Origin: Streptomyces fradiae
Lineage (GTDB): Bacteria > Actinomycetota > Actinomycetes > Streptomycetales > Streptomycetaceae
Reading direction: 5' to 3'
Assembly: GCF_041270065.1 (NCBI RefSeq)
Contig: NZ_CP065958.1
Span: 62,001 to 126,000, forward strand
Length of the DNA stretch: 64,000 nt
In this document: one piece after another, positions 41,747 to 51,322 of the stretch
How positions within the stretch are numbered: position 1 is the first letter of the stretch
Layout of the letters: every line of letters begins with the position of its first letter
Notes under the pieces: model-generated
The model's database searches: none
What the model was told of the DNA's origin: nothing
The model's input: only the letters and a program-made list of their open reading frames with translations
Program-made: the position numbers and the translations under genes

Positions 41747-41802
41747 TTGACGGAAAGCGCCCACCACGGGCACGCTCCCCTCGCAGCTTGAGAGCGCTCT
41801 CA
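41747..41802 (+). promoter_or_regulatory. importer promoter with CebR-type operator
   Basis: TTGACG (41747-41752), 18 bases, CACGCT (41771-41776), then the perfect palindrome TGAGAGCGCTCTCA at 41789-41802, 13 bases after the -10. It mirrors the glucanase promoter in spacer and operator placement. The 302-base divergent region holds no other gene. Confidence 0.75.
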
Positions 41803-41859
41803 GGCACACGTTCGTCATCACGCTTTCTCGTTCGGTCCCGAAGCCAAGGGAGACTTCCC

Positions 41860-43182
41860 ATGCCCACTGCCCGAGCCGCCGGAAGAACCGCGGGAGCCGC
41901 CGGCAAGGCCGCCGTCCGCCTGGGGGCGGTCGCGCTCGCCGGGGTCCTGCTCGCCGCCTGCGGAGGTTCGCCGGACGGCGCCTCCGACAGCGCGGGCGGC
42001 GAGGTCACGCTCACCGTGGACCTGTTCGGTTCCTTCGGCTATCAGGAGTCCGGGCTCTACGCCGAGTACGAGAAGCTGCACCCCGGTGTGACCATCAAGC
42101 AGACCGACACCGAGGACGAGGCCGACTACTGGAAGTCGCTGCAGACCCGGCTTGCCGGCGGCGGCGGTCTCGCCGACGTCCAGGCCGTCGAGGTGGGCCG
42201 GATCGCCTCCGTCGCCCAGCAGCAGGCCGACCGCTTCGAGGATCTGCGCAAGCACGGCGCGGACAAGCTCAAGAGCCAGTTCCCGGAGGCCAAGTGGACG
42301 GCCGCCACCGGGAAGAACGGCGAGGTGCTCGGCCTCGGCACGGACGTCGGCCCGGAGGCGATGTGCTACCGCAGCGACCTCCTCGCCGCGGCCGGCCTGC
42401 CCACCGACCGCGAGGAACTGGCGCGCAAGTGGTCCACCTGGGACGGCTACCTCGACCTCGGCCGGCAGTACAAGGCGAAGGCTCCGGCCAAGAGCGCCTG
42501 GCTGGACAGCGTCGGCAGCCTCTACTCGGTGATGATCGGCCAGCAGAAGGAGCGCTACTACGACGCCTCCGGCAAGCTGATCTGGGACACCAACCCGGCC
42601 CTGAAGACCGCCTGGGACACCTCCGTGACGGCGGCCCACGACGGGCTCAGCGCCAAGCTCGACCAGTGGTCGCCGCAGTGGAACCAGGCCTTCACCGCCG
42701 GCTCCTTCGCCACCCTCCCCTGCCCCGCCTGGATGCTCGGCTACATCAAGGGCCAGGCCGGTGACGCGGGCAAGGGCAAGTGGGACATCGCGAAGCTGCC
42801 CGGCGGCGCCGGCAACTGGGGCGGCTCCTACCTCACCGTGCCGCGCGCCGCGAAGCACAAGAAGGAGGCCTACGAGCTGATCGCCTGGCTCACGGCGCCC
42901 GCCCAGCAGGCCCGGCTGTTCCAGAAGCAGGGCAGCTTCCCCTCCGCCACCGCCGCCATCGGCCAGATCGCCGGCGCGACCGACCCGTACTTCTCCGGCG
43001 CGCCCATCGGCAGCATCTTCGGCGACGCGGCGAAGGCCGCCCCCGTGCAGGTGCTCGGCGTGCACGACCAGAGCGTGGCCCAGCAGATCACCAACGCCCT
43101 CGGCGAGGTCGAGCGCAAGGGCACGGACCCCGAGGCCGCCTGGGCGAACGCCCGGAAGGGTGTCGAGAACACCATCGGCTGA
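41860..43182 (+). CDS. sugar-binding lipoprotein of an ABC importer (CebE-like)
   Basis: A 440-residue extracellular solute-binding protein. The lipobox is LLAAC near residue 31-35, so it is lipid-anchored after signal peptidase II cleavage. The family-1 binding fold begins at VTLTVDLFGSFGY and is CebE-like in its VDLFGSFGYxExGLY and KLHPGVTIK segments. It delivers beta-gluco-oligosaccharides to the two permeases that follow. AAGGGAG precedes the ATG. The neighbouring GH81 and GH1 enzymes suggest laminari- rather than cello-oligosaccharides. No ATPase gene is present; Streptomyces importers of this kind share MsiK. Confidence 0.92.
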   Translation: MPTARAAGRTAGAAGKAAVRLGAVALAGVLLAACGGSPDGASDSAGGEVTLTVDLFGSFGYQESGLYAEYEKLHPGVTIKQTDTEDEADYWKSLQTRLAGGGGLADVQAVEVGRIASVAQQQADRFEDLRKHGADKLKSQFPEAKWTAATGKNGEVLGLGTDVGPEAMCYRSDLLAAAGLPTDREELARKWSTWDGYLDLGRQYKAKAPAKSAWLDSVGSLYSVMIGQQKERYYDASGKLIWDTNPALKTAWDTSVTAAHDGLSAKLDQWSPQWNQAFTAGSFATLPCPAWMLGYIKGQAGDAGKGKWDIAKLPGGAGNWGGSYLTVPRAAKHKKEAYELIAWLTAPAQQARLFQKQGSFPSATAAIGQIAGATDPYFSGAPIGSIFGDAAKAAPVQVLGVHDQSVAQQITNALGEVERKGTDPEAAWANARKGVENTIG

Positions 43183-43316
43183 GCCACGTCGGCTCCCCCG
43201 TCCGCTCCCCCCTCCCCCGTCCGGCGCCCCGGCTCCGGCTACGGCCCCCGCCCGCCCTCCCCCGGGCGGGGGCCCCGCCTCTCCCGCCCGTCACCCCTCC
43301 CCCGAAGGGCCGCAGC

Positions 43317-44270
43317 GTGACCCTGACCGCACCGACGACCACCGGACCGAGGGCGGTGAGCCCTCCGCCCGCGCTGCGGCGCGCCTGGCGGAAGGCCTCC
43401 CCGTACGCGTACCTCGCGCCCTTCTTCACCCTCTTCGCCGCCTTCGGGCTCTTCCCGCTGCTCTACACGGCGTTCGTGTCGCTGTACCGGGTGGAGCTGC
43501 AGACGCCTGGCGAGATGGAGTGGCGCGGACTCGGCAACTACACCGCGCTGCTCGGCGACTCCTACTTCTGGACGGCGCTGCGCAACACCTTCACCATCGG
43601 GGTGCTGTCCACCGTGCCCCAGCTGGTGATGGCGCTGGGTCTCGCCCATCTGCTCAACTACCGGTTGCGCGGGCGGACGTTCTTCCGCACGGCGATGCTG
43701 CTGCCGTACGCGACCTCCGTCGCCGCCGCGACCCTCGTCTTCGCGCAGCTCTTCGGCCGTGACTTCGGCCTGGTCAACGTCGTGCTCGGGCTCGTCGGCA
43801 TCGACCCGGTGGACTGGCAGACCGGCACGGTGGCCTCCCAGGTCGCGGTCTCCACGATCGTGATCTGGCGCTGGACCGGCTACAACGCGCTGATCTATCT
43901 GGCGGGCATGCAGTCCATTCCCCGGGAGCTGTACGAGGCGGCGGAGATGGACGGGGCCTCGCGGTGGCGCCAGTTCTGGCATGTGACCCTGCCCGGGCTC
44001 CGGCCCACGATCGTGTTCACGGTCGTCGTGTCGACGATCGGCGCGACCCAGCTCTTCGGCGAGCCGCTGCTCTTCGAGGGTTCGGTGTCGGGCGGCATCT
44101 CGCACCAGTACCAGACGCTCGGGCTCTATCTGTACGAGCAGGGCTGGGGTTTCTTCCACCTGGGGCGGGCGGCGGCGATCGCCTGGGTGATGTTCCTGCT
44201 GATCCTGCTGGTGGTCGGGGCCAACGCCCTGATCGTACGGCGCCGTTCGCGCAAGGAGGCCGGCCGATGA
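43317..44270 (+). CDS. sugar ABC importer permease 1 (CebF-like)
   Basis: A 317-residue inner membrane component with six transmembrane segments (about 38-58, 95-120, 130-150, 175-200, 225-250, 285-310). The EAA loop that contacts the ATPase is EAAEMDGASRWRQFWHVTLP. A GTG start with poor GCAG spacing is preferred because it lies just after the Pro-rich gap. Together with the next gene (four-base ATGA overlap) it forms the channel of the CebE-type importer. The 134 bases after the binding-protein gene hold no other gene. Confidence 0.9.
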   Translation: MTLTAPTTTGPRAVSPPPALRRAWRKASPYAYLAPFFTLFAAFGLFPLLYTAFVSLYRVELQTPGEMEWRGLGNYTALLGDSYFWTALRNTFTIGVLSTVPQLVMALGLAHLLNYRLRGRTFFRTAMLLPYATSVAAATLVFAQLFGRDFGLVNVVLGLVGIDPVDWQTGTVASQVAVSTIVIWRWTGYNALIYLAGMQSIPRELYEAAEMDGASRWRQFWHVTLPGLRPTIVFTVVVSTIGATQLFGEPLLFEGSVSGGISHQYQTLGLYLYEQGWGFFHLGRAAAIAWVMFLLILLVVGANALIVRRRSRKEAGR

Positions 44271-45175
44271 CCGCGCTCGCCGCACCGCCCCCGCCCGTCC
44301 GGGAGCCCGCACCGGACCGCACTGCCCGGCGGGGCCGGCGCCGCTCGGGCGCCGGCCGGACCCTGCGCGGCGGGAAGCTGGCGTACACGTTCCTCGGCCT
44401 CGCGGTCCTGGTCTCGGCGTTCCCGTTCTACTGGACGCTGGTGGCGGCCAGCCGCTCCAACGCCGACCTGGCGAAGGTGCCGCCGGCGCTCCTGCCCGGC
44501 CCGAACCTGGCCCGCAACATCCAGGCGGTGACGGAGGAGGCCGACATCGGCAAGGCGCTCCTCAACTCCCTGATCGTGTCCGGGTCGATCACCCTGGGCA
44601 CGGTGCTGTGCTGCACCCTCGCCGGGTTCGCCTTCGCCAAGCTGCGCTTCCGCGGCCGGGGCGCGCTGCTCGCGGTCACCGTCGGCACCATGATGATCCC
44701 GCCGCAGCTCGGCGTGATCCCGCTCTTCATGCTGATCGCGAAGCTGCAGTGGGTGAACCAGCTCCAGGCCGTCATCCTGCCCGGCCTCGTCTCCGCGTTC
44801 GGCGTGTTCTTCATGCGGCAGTATCTGGTGCAGTCGCTGCCGGACGAACTGATCGAGGCGGCCCGGGTCGACGGCGCCTCCACCGGCCGGATCTTCTGGT
44901 CGATCGTGATCCCGATCGCCCGGCCCGGCATGGCCGTGCTCGGTCTGCTCACCTTCATGACGGCCTGGAACGACTTCTTCTGGCCCGTCGTCGCCCTCTC
45001 CTCCTCGGAGCCGACCGTGCAGGTCGCGCTGCGGCAGCTCGGGGGCGGTTACGTCAACGACCAGTCCGTGATCATGGCGGGCACCCTGCTCGGCACCCTG
45101 CCCGTGCTGCTCGTCTTCGGCCTGCTCGGCCGGCAGATCGTCGGCGGGATCATGCAGGGCGCTGTCAAGGGCTGA
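44267..45175 (+). CDS. sugar ABC importer permease 2 (CebG-like)
   Basis: A 302-residue permease with six membrane helices (about 37-57, 100-125, 135-155, 165-185, 220-245, 265-290) and the EAA loop [20 protein letters not shown]. The ATG overlaps the stop of permease 1. It completes the inner-membrane channel and docks the ATPase MsiK, encoded elsewhere. The 82-base gap before the glucosidase gene contains its GGAG ribosome site. Confidence 0.91.
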   Translation: MTALAAPPPPVREPAPDRTARRGRRRSGAGRTLRGGKLAYTFLGLAVLVSAFPFYWTLVAASRSNADLAKVPPALLPGPNLARNIQAVTEEADIGKALLNSLIVSGSITLGTVLCCTLAGFAFAKLRFRGRGALLAVTVGTMMIPPQLGVIPLFMLIAKLQWVNQLQAVILPGLVSAFGVFFMRQYLVQSLPDELIEAARVDGASTGRIFWSIVIPIARPGMAVLGLLTFMTAWNDFFWPVVALSSSEPTVQVALRQLGGGYVNDQSVIMAGTLLGTLPVLLVFGLLGRQIVGGIMQGAVKG

Positions 45176-45257
45176 CCCGCGGGCGACGCCCCGCCCGCGC
45201 CCCCTTCCCTTCCGTATCGCATCGGCCTTCTCTTCTCTCTCCGGGAGTCGTGTCCTC

Positions 45258-46661
45258 ATGACCATGCCGCTCCGCTTCCCGCCCGGGTTCCGCTGGGGCA
45301 CCGCCACCGCCGCCTACCAGATCGAGGGAGCCGCCCGCGAGGACGGCCGTACGCCGTCCATCTGGGACACCTTCAGCCGCACGCCGGGCCGGGTCCGCAA
45401 CGGCGACACCGGCGACATCGCCGCCGACCACTACCACCGGACGGCCGAGGACATCGCGCTCCTTCGCCGGCTCGGCGTGACGGACTACCGCTTCTCGATC
45501 GCGTGGCCGCGCGTGCAGCCGACGGGCCGGGGCCCGGCCGTCCAGAAGGGCCTGGACTTCTACCGGCGGCTCGCGGACGGGCTGCGCGAGGCGGGGATCC
45601 GGCCGGTGGCCACCCTCTACCACTGGGATCTGCCACAGGAGTTGGAGGACGCGGGCGGCTGGCCGCAGCGGGAGACCGCGTACCGCTTCGCCGAGTACGC
45701 GGGCCTCGCGGCCGAGGCGCTCGGCGACCGGGTGGCGACCTGGACGACGCTCAACGAACCCTGGTGCGCCGCGTTCCTGGGGTACGGCAGCGGGGTGCAC
45801 GCCCCGGGCCGCACCAGCGATGTCGCCGCACTGCGGGCCGCCCACCACCTCAACCTGGCACACGGCCTGGCGGTCGGCGCGCTGCGCGACGCACTGCCGT
45901 CGGCTACGGCAGCCGAGGTGTCGCTCACCCTCAACCTGCAGGCGCTGCGGGCGTCTTCGGACGATCCGCGCGACCGTGACGCGGCCCGCCGGATCGACGC
46001 GGTCGCCAACCGGATCTTCCTCGACCCGGTGTTCCACGGGCGTCTGCCGAAGGACCTGGTCGAGGACACCGCAGCGGTCACCGACTGGTCCTTCGTACGG
46101 GACGGGGATCTCGCGACGGCGGCCGCTCCGATCGACTCGCTCGGCATCAACTACTACTCCCCCACCGAGGTCGCCGCCGCTGATCCCGGGGGCGCCGACG
46201 ACTCCGGGGAGCCGTCGCCGTGGGCGGGCGCGGAGCGGCATGTGCGGTTCGTGCCGGTGGCCGGACCACGCACGGCCATGGACTGGCCGGTCGACGCGGA
46301 CGGACTGTACGAACTGCTCGTACGGCTGCGCGACGACCTGCCGGGCGTGCCGCTGCTCGTCACGGAGAACGGCGCGGCGTACGACGACTACGCCGACCCG
46401 TCCGGCCAGGTGAAGGACCCCGAGCGGGTGGCGTATCTGCACGCCCATCTGGGCGCCGTGCACCGCGCGTTGGCGGACGGAGCCGATGTGCGCGGCTATT
46501 TCCTGTGGTCGCTGCTCGACAACTTCGAGTGGGCGTACGGCTACAGCAAACGGTTCGGGATCGTGCACGTCGACTTCGCCACGCAGCGGCGCACGTTGAA
46601 GGACAGCGCCCGCTGGTACGCGGACGTCATCGCCCGCGGCGGTCTGCTCACGCCCAGCTGA
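45258..46661 (+). CDS. GH1 beta-glucosidase
   Basis: A 467-residue cytoplasmic GH1 enzyme, no signal peptide. The acid/base Glu167 is in TLNEPW, and the nucleophile Glu370 in LLVTENG. It starts [18 protein letters not shown], the GH1 N-terminal signature, and is BglC-like. It hydrolyses imported beta-gluco-oligosaccharides to glucose, the last step of the pathway encoded here. GGGAG lies upstream of the ATG. The last codons overlap by 14 bases with the convergent EEP-family gene. Confidence 0.94.
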   Translation: MTMPLRFPPGFRWGTATAAYQIEGAAREDGRTPSIWDTFSRTPGRVRNGDTGDIAADHYHRTAEDIALLRRLGVTDYRFSIAWPRVQPTGRGPAVQKGLDFYRRLADGLREAGIRPVATLYHWDLPQELEDAGGWPQRETAYRFAEYAGLAAEALGDRVATWTTLNEPWCAAFLGYGSGVHAPGRTSDVAALRAAHHLNLAHGLAVGALRDALPSATAAEVSLTLNLQALRASSDDPRDRDAARRIDAVANRIFLDPVFHGRLPKDLVEDTAAVTDWSFVRDGDLATAAAPIDSLGINYYSPTEVAAADPGGADDSGEPSPWAGAERHVRFVPVAGPRTAMDWPVDADGLYELLVRLRDDLPGVPLLVTENGAAYDDYADPSGQVKDPERVAYLHAHLGAVHRALADGADVRGYFLWSLLDNFEWAYGYSKRFGIVHVDFATQRRTLKDSARWYADVIARGGLLTPS

Positions 46662-47592
46662 TGCGGGCGGCGACGGGCAGGTGGTCGCTGCCGGTGGCGG
46701 GCAGGGTGCGGATGTGCCCGACGGTGCCGGCGCGGGCCATGACCTGGTCGATCCGTGCCACCGGGAAGGCGGCGGGGAAGCTGAGGGCGAAGCCCCGTTC
46801 CGCCACGTTCAGGCGGGAGGTGAGCGGGGCGAGGCCGCGGTCGTCGACGGTGCCGTTGAGGTCGCCGAGCAGGACGACCGCCGACTGCTCCTCGTCCGCG
46901 ATCGCCCGGCCCAGGAGCCGGGCGCTCTCGTCGCGCCAGGCGGAGGCGAAGCCCCGTACCCCGATCCGTACGGAGGGAAGGTGCGCCACGTACGCGGCGA
47001 CGACGCCGTGCGGCGTGCGCACCTCGGCCCGTAGCCCGCGGCTCCAACTCTCGGTGATCTCCCGGGGTTTGATGTCCACCGGCCGCACGCCGGTCAGCGG
47101 ATGCCTCGACCACAGACCGACGGTGCCCTGGACGGCGTGATACGGGTACGCGGCGGCCAGGGCCTGCTCGTAGGCGGGCAGGGCCGCCGGCAGCAGCTCC
47201 TCGAGGGCGATGAGGTCGGGTCGGTCGGCGGCCAGGGCCCGGGCCGTGCCGGCCGGGTCGGCGTTCTCGTCGCTGACGTTGTGCTGCACCACGGTCAGGT
47301 CGCCCGGCCGGGCGTCCGGCCCGGGCAGCCACAGCCCGGCGAAGAGGTACGTCCAGGCCGCCACCGGAAGCAGCAGGGCGACCAGGGCGAGGACGGAACG
47401 GCGCAGCAGGGCCCAGGCGAACAGCACCACGATCACCAGGCCGAGCCACGGCAGGAAGGCTTCGAGCAGGCTGCCCAGGCGTCCCGGGGAGTTCGGGACC
47501 GCCCGGTGGCAGGCGAGGAGCGCCGCGGTCAGCAGTGCGGCGACCGCGAGGCCCCTGCCCTGGGCGGGTGTCCGGCCCTTTGTGCGGGTCAT
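46648..47592 (-). CDS. endonuclease/exonuclease/phosphatase-family membrane protein
   Basis: A 314-residue protein with two to three N-terminal hydrophobic segments (about 13-35, 43-65, 68-88) and a cytoplasmic or exported EEP domain. Signatures are [18 protein letters not shown] (catalytic Glu), [11 protein letters not shown] (Asp/Asn) and GSDHLPV (Asp/His). It is an Mg-dependent phosphodiesterase or nuclease of unknown substrate. The start overlaps the stop of the DUF2993 gene (ATGA), so the two are translated together. Confidence 0.85.
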   Translation of the reverse strand: MTRTKGRTPAQGRGLAVAALLTAALLACHRAVPNSPGRLGSLLEAFLPWLGLVIVVLFAWALLRRSVLALVALLLPVAAWTYLFAGLWLPGPDARPGDLTVVQHNVSDENADPAGTARALAADRPDLIALEELLPAALPAYEQALAAAYPYHAVQGTVGLWSRHPLTGVRPVDIKPREITESWSRGLRAEVRTPHGVVAAYVAHLPSVRIGVRGFASAWRDESARLLGRAIADEEQSAVVLLGDLNGTVDDRGLAPLTSRLNVAERGFALSFPAAFPVARIDQVMARAGTVGHIRTLPATGSDHLPVAARISWA

Positions 47593-48302
47593 CCGCCGAG
47601 GACGACCTGGTGGCCGGTCAGCTCGAACTCGACCCCGTCCGCGGTGGAGCGGACGGCGGTGATGTTGATGTTCTGCGGGAGCGGGATGCGCCAGGTGTAC
47701 GGCTGGGGCGCGAGCTCCGGGACGCGGAGCTCGAACTCGTCGGCGGCCACCGAGATGCTCGCCGCGGTCTCCATCGTCCGCCCGTCCTTGGTGCCCGTCA
47801 CGCGCAGCGGCGCCTCGGTGGCGGTGTTCCCGCCGGAGGAGGCGGTGGGGTCCTGCTTGACGGTGAGGGCGCCGCCCTGGTCGGTCAGCCGGGACAGGAC
47901 GCCGGAGAGGTCCGCGTAACCGATCGTCGCGCGGCCGGTGACCAGGTTCGCGTCGACGCGGCGGGAGGAGATCGAGCCGGCGGCCAGGTCGTGCAGTTCC
48001 AGTTCGAGCCGGCGGATGGTGAGGTGGTCGCCCTGGGCGTTCGCGGTGGTGTTGACCGAGAAGTTCCCGGCGGTCAGGCTGACGTGGTCGAACTCGAGGG
48101 AGGCGGCCTGGGTGAGGAAGGGGAAGCCGTGGATCGACAGCTCGACGGAGCTGTTCGTCGAGTTGCTGTAGCCGTACTTCTCCTGCGCGAGGGCGACGGC
48201 CTCCTTCTCCGCGTAGTGCACGGCGATCCGGTCCACCGCGACGAACAGCCCCGCGAGTATGACGAACACGATCAGCAGCACCTTGACCCAGCGCCGTCCC
48301 AT
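47589..48302 (-). CDS. DUF2993 (LmeA-like) membrane-anchored protein
   Basis: A 237-residue protein with one N-terminal membrane segment (about 5-25, VKVLLIVFVILAGLFVAV) and an exported beta-rich domain of the DUF2993 family. The mycobacterial member LmeA binds phospholipids and supports lipomannan synthesis; its role here is inference. GGGGGAG precedes the ATG. It is the first gene of a two-gene operon with the EEP protein, a phosphatase on the same side of the membrane, so both may act on lipid-linked substrates. Confidence 0.82.
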   Translation of the reverse strand: MGRRWVKVLLIVFVILAGLFVAVDRIAVHYAEKEAVALAQEKYGYSNSTNSSVELSIHGFPFLTQAASLEFDHVSLTAGNFSVNTTANAQGDHLTIRRLELELHDLAAGSISSRRVDANLVTGRATIGYADLSGVLSRLTDQGGALTVKQDPTASSGGNTATEAPLRVTGTKDGRTMETAASISVAADEFELRVPELAPQPYTWRIPLPQNINITAVRSTADGVEFELTGHQVVLGG

Positions 48303-48474
48303 CCCCGTACTCCCCCGTTTCGCACCGCGCCCCCGACGGGCCCGGCTGGTCACCGGCCACACGGCCGGGTCTCGATCCTATGTCGCACGGGTGTGGCGCG
48401 AGTGACGTGGGGGAACCGACGGCTTCCACCCGCCCGGCAGGCGTGTTTCCCGAGACGCGGCGCGGCCGGGAAAG

Positions 48475-48480
48475 TATGAT
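48475..48480 (+). promoter_or_regulatory. -10 element, probable leaderless promoter
   Basis: TATGAT lies six bases before the ATG at 48487 and there is no ribosome site, so the transcript should start at the codon itself. A matching -35 is not clear. Confidence 0.45.
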
Positions 48481-48486
48481 CAAGCG

Positions 48487-49023
48487 ATGTCTGACATGAC
48501 CGAAACCACGCCTGGCTGGCTGTCTGCGGACGAGCTGAACACCGCCCGGGGCAGCATGCCGATCCTGTACGTCGAGGCCGTGCCCGTGCGCGTGGACGAC
48601 AGCGGCGAAGTCACCAGCATCGGCCTGCTCCTGAGGATCGGCGCGGACGGCACGATCAGCCGCACGCTGGTCTCCGGCCGTGTCATGCACCACGAGCGGA
48701 TCCGCGACGCGCTGCTGCGGCACCTGGAGAAGGACCTCGGCCCGGTGGCCCTGCCCCGGATCCCGTCGTCCCTGCAACCGTTCACGGTCGCCGAGTACTT
48801 CCCCACCGCCGGCATCACCCCCTTCCACGACCCGCGCCAGCACGCGGTCTCGCTCGCCTACGTCGTCCCGGTGACGGGCGACTGCCGGCCGCGCCAGGAC
48901 GCCCTGGACCTGGTCTGGTTCACCCCGCAGGAGGCGGCGTCGGCGGCGGTGCAGGGCGAGATGCCGGGCGGGCACGGGGCGCTGCTGCGGCAGGCGTTGG
49001 CGCACGTGGGACTGGCGTTCTGA
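48487..49023 (+). CDS. DUF4916 Nudix-like protein
   Basis: A 178-residue protein of the actinobacterial DUF4916 family, a Nudix fold without a canonical box. It begins ETTPGWLSADELNTARGSMPI and contains the typical strand ILYVEAVPVRVDDSG, with the later FTPQEAAS. No catalytic role is shown by the sequence. It is probably translated from a leaderless message. It stands alone between the divergent DUF2993 gene and the DUF4139 pair. The following 194 bases carry no supported gene; a 25-codon minus-strand frame ends at 49026 but is weak. Confidence 0.82.
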   Translation: MSDMTETTPGWLSADELNTARGSMPILYVEAVPVRVDDSGEVTSIGLLLRIGADGTISRTLVSGRVMHHERIRDALLRHLEKDLGPVALPRIPSSLQPFTVAEYFPTAGITPFHDPRQHAVSLAYVVPVTGDCRPRQDALDLVWFTPQEAASAAVQGEMPGGHGALLRQALAHVGLAF

Positions 49024-49158
49024 GCTCGTCACCCCGCTGAGTCGAGGACGGCCGCGCGCAGCCCGTCGAAGTCGACGCGGCGGCGGACGGCAGGGACGGG
49101 CCCCATTGTGCCGGGGGCGGTGGGCGTGGAGGCCGCTGGGACCGGCTGGCCGGGCCGG

Positions 49159-49181
49159 CTGTCAGTGGGGGCGCGTACGCT
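49159..49181 (+). promoter_or_regulatory. recA-type promoter variant before the DUF4139 pair
   Basis: CTGTCAGTG, eight bases, TACGCT: one base from TTGTCRGTG-N8-TANNNT. It ends 36 bases before the ATG of the first DUF4139 gene. DNA-damage control is possible; the first position is C in place of T. Confidence 0.5.
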
Positions 49182-49217
49182 TCGGCGCAGGGTTGGAACG
49201 GCGTTCGGGGGCAGGGC

Positions 49218-51317
49218 ATGGCACTGGGGACGGAGCACGGCTGGGCGTCGGTGCTCGACGGTGTGGTGGTGTACGCGCAGGGGGCGTTGTGCACCCGGCT
49301 GGCGCGGGGCGCGGTCCCGGCCGGCGGCCGGGTGCGGGTGACGGGGCTGCCCCGGGTGGCGGACCCGGCCTCGCTGCGGGTGCGTGTGGTGGGCGGCTCG
49401 GGCGTACGGGTCACCGAGGCGCGCCTGGAGGTGGCGGCCGAGCCGGTCGCGGACGGCGGCGGGGACGCGCTGCGCCGCGAGGCGGAGCGGCTGCGCGAGG
49501 CGCAGGCGCTCGTGCGGGCGCGCCGGGACCGCCAGTCGGCCCTGATCCAGGAGGTCGCGGCGCTGCGTCCGGTCGCGCCGCCGCGCCGGCGGGACGATCC
49601 GCGGCCGCACCGGCCGGCGCCGGTCGAGGCGTGGCTGGACCTCACGGAGTTCGTGGACGGGCGGCTCGCCCGGCTGCACGCCCGGCTCACCGAGCTGGAG
49701 GAGGAGGCCCTGGACCTCGACCATCAGGCGGAGGTCCTGGAGGAGCGGTTGGCGCGCGCCTCCGACGCCCGTCCGGACACGCACGTGGACACCACGGTGA
49801 GCGCCGTCCTCACGCTCGACGGCCCGGTCGGCCGGGAGGTCGAGCTGGCGGTGGAGTACGGGGTGCCGGGCGCCGTGTGGGTGCCGTCGTACCGGCTCGA
49901 CGCCCGGCAGGGCGACGGCGTCGGACGGCTGGTGCTGCGGGCCTCGGTCGCCCAGCGCACCGGGGAGGACTGGACGGGGGTACGGGTCGCGTTCGCGACC
50001 GCCGATCTGCGCCGTCGCAGCGATCTGCCCCGGCTCGCCTCCATCCGCATCGGGCGCAGCCGGCCCGCGCCGGCGCCGGCGGGGTGGCGTGAGCCGCCGG
50101 CCGGGCTCGGCGATCTGTTCTCCGGGTACGACGCGACGGGCCCGCGACCGGCCTCGGGCGGCCTCTTCGGCCGCGCGGTCGCTGCCGGGGGCGGGGCCGG
50201 GTTCGGCGCCCGGCCCGCGGGCGCGGTCGCGGGTGCGGTCGCGGCCACCCCTCCCGTACCGCCGCCTGCCGCCGTGATGCCACCGCCGCCGCCTCCGGCG
50301 CCGGGCGGTCCGCAGGCGCCCGGTGCCGCACCGCGCGCGGCGTACGGCGGCGCGTACGGTGCGCCCCCGCCGACACGCGGGATGCCCGCCTCGGCGGCGG
50401 CCCCTGCGCCCGCGCCCGTCGCGGCGGCGCCGGTGGCCGAGCCCGTGGCCGGACCGCCGCAGCCCAGCGGTGCCGAACTCGACTACGCGGCGCTGGTGCT
50501 GAGTGGTCCCGACGCGCCGGCGGCCCGCCGGGGACGCCTGTTCCCGGGGACGGCGGCGGCCGATCCGGTGGCCGCCGAGTACCGGCAGCGGGCCGAGAGG
50601 GTCGCGTCGCTGCCGCTGCCCGGGCACGCCGCGCGGCCGCGCGCCTCGGCCGGTTCCTTCGACCACCGCTACGACGCGGCGGCCCGCGCGGACATCCCGT
50701 CCGACGGCACCTGGCACACCGTCACCGTCGGGGAGATCACGGTCGGTCTGCGCACGGAGTACCTGTGCGTCCCGTCCGTCGAGCAGACCGTGTACGCGAC
50801 GCTGGTCCTTTCCAACACCAGCGGGCAGGCCCTGCTCGCCGGTGGGATGGAGGTGGCGGGCGGCGACGGCCTGATGGTGACGGCCGCGCTGCCCACGCTC
50901 GCGCCCGGCGGCGAACGGCGCGTGGGCCTCGGCCCGGCCGACGGGATCCGGGTGACCCGGCGCACCCAGCTGCACGAGTCGACCGCCGGTCTGCGCGGCG
51001 GCACCATGGTGCTCGACCACCGGGTGCGGGTCGAGCTGGCCAACACGCTGGCCCGGCCGGTCACCGTCGAGGTCCAGGAGCGGGTGCCGGTCAGCTCCGA
51101 GGCGGACGTGAAGATCCAGGAGCGGGCCGACTGGGCCGAGCCCGCGCGCCCCGGGGACGGAGCGTCCGGTGCCGGACCCGAGCCGGAGACGCTCGCCCCC
51201 GGCACCCGCCTGTGGCGGGTCGACCTGCCCGCCGGTGCCACCACCGCCCTCGACGGCGGCTACGAGATCCGCATCCCGGCCGGCAAGACCCTCGCCGGCG
51301 GCGACCGGAGGAGCTGA
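49218..51317 (+). CDS. DUF4139-family protein (MuiA-like), long form
   Basis: A 699-residue protein with the MuiA-like arrangement. An N-terminal strand-rich domain (about 10-75) is followed by a coiled coil (about 80-190, rich in Arg/Glu/Leu) and a C-terminal DUF4139 beta domain with QRTGEDWTGVRVAFATADL. A 150-residue Pro/Ala/Gly insert (about 275-440) splits the domain and looks disordered. No signal peptide is visible. The role of this family is unknown; it was named for mucoidy inhibition. It is five bases upstream of a second DUF4139 gene, a likely heteromeric partner. Confidence 0.8.
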   Translation: MALGTEHGWASVLDGVVVYAQGALCTRLARGAVPAGGRVRVTGLPRVADPASLRVRVVGGSGVRVTEARLEVAAEPVADGGGDALRREAERLREAQALVRARRDRQSALIQEVAALRPVAPPRRRDDPRPHRPAPVEAWLDLTEFVDGRLARLHARLTELEEEALDLDHQAEVLEERLARASDARPDTHVDTTVSAVLTLDGPVGREVELAVEYGVPGAVWVPSYRLDARQGDGVGRLVLRASVAQRTGEDWTGVRVAFATADLRRRSDLPRLASIRIGRSRPAPAPAGWREPPAGLGDLFSGYDATGPRPASGGLFGRAVAAGGGAGFGARPAGAVAGAVAATPPVPPPAAVMPPPPPPAPGGPQAPGAAPRAAYGGAYGAPPPTRGMPASAAAPAPAPVAAAPVAEPVAGPPQPSGAELDYAALVLSGPDAPAARRGRLFPGTAAADPVAAEYRQRAERVASLPLPGHAARPRASAGSFDHRYDAAARADIPSDGTWHTVTVGEITVGLRTEYLCVPSVEQTVYATLVLSNTSGQALLAGGMEVAGGDGLMVTAALPTLAPGGERRVGLGPADGIRVTRRTQLHESTAGLRGGTMVLDHRVRVELANTLARPVTVEVQERVPVSSEADVKIQERADWAEPARPGDGASGAGPEPETLAPGTRLWRVDLPAGATTALDGGYEIRIPAGKTLAGGDRRS

Positions 51318-51322
51318 CAGAC

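Noticed and set aside
49026..49103. A 25-codon minus-strand frame (MGPVPAVRRRVDFDG...).
   Set aside because: Too short, no ribosome site or conserved pattern, overlapping the upstream region of the DUF4139 pair.
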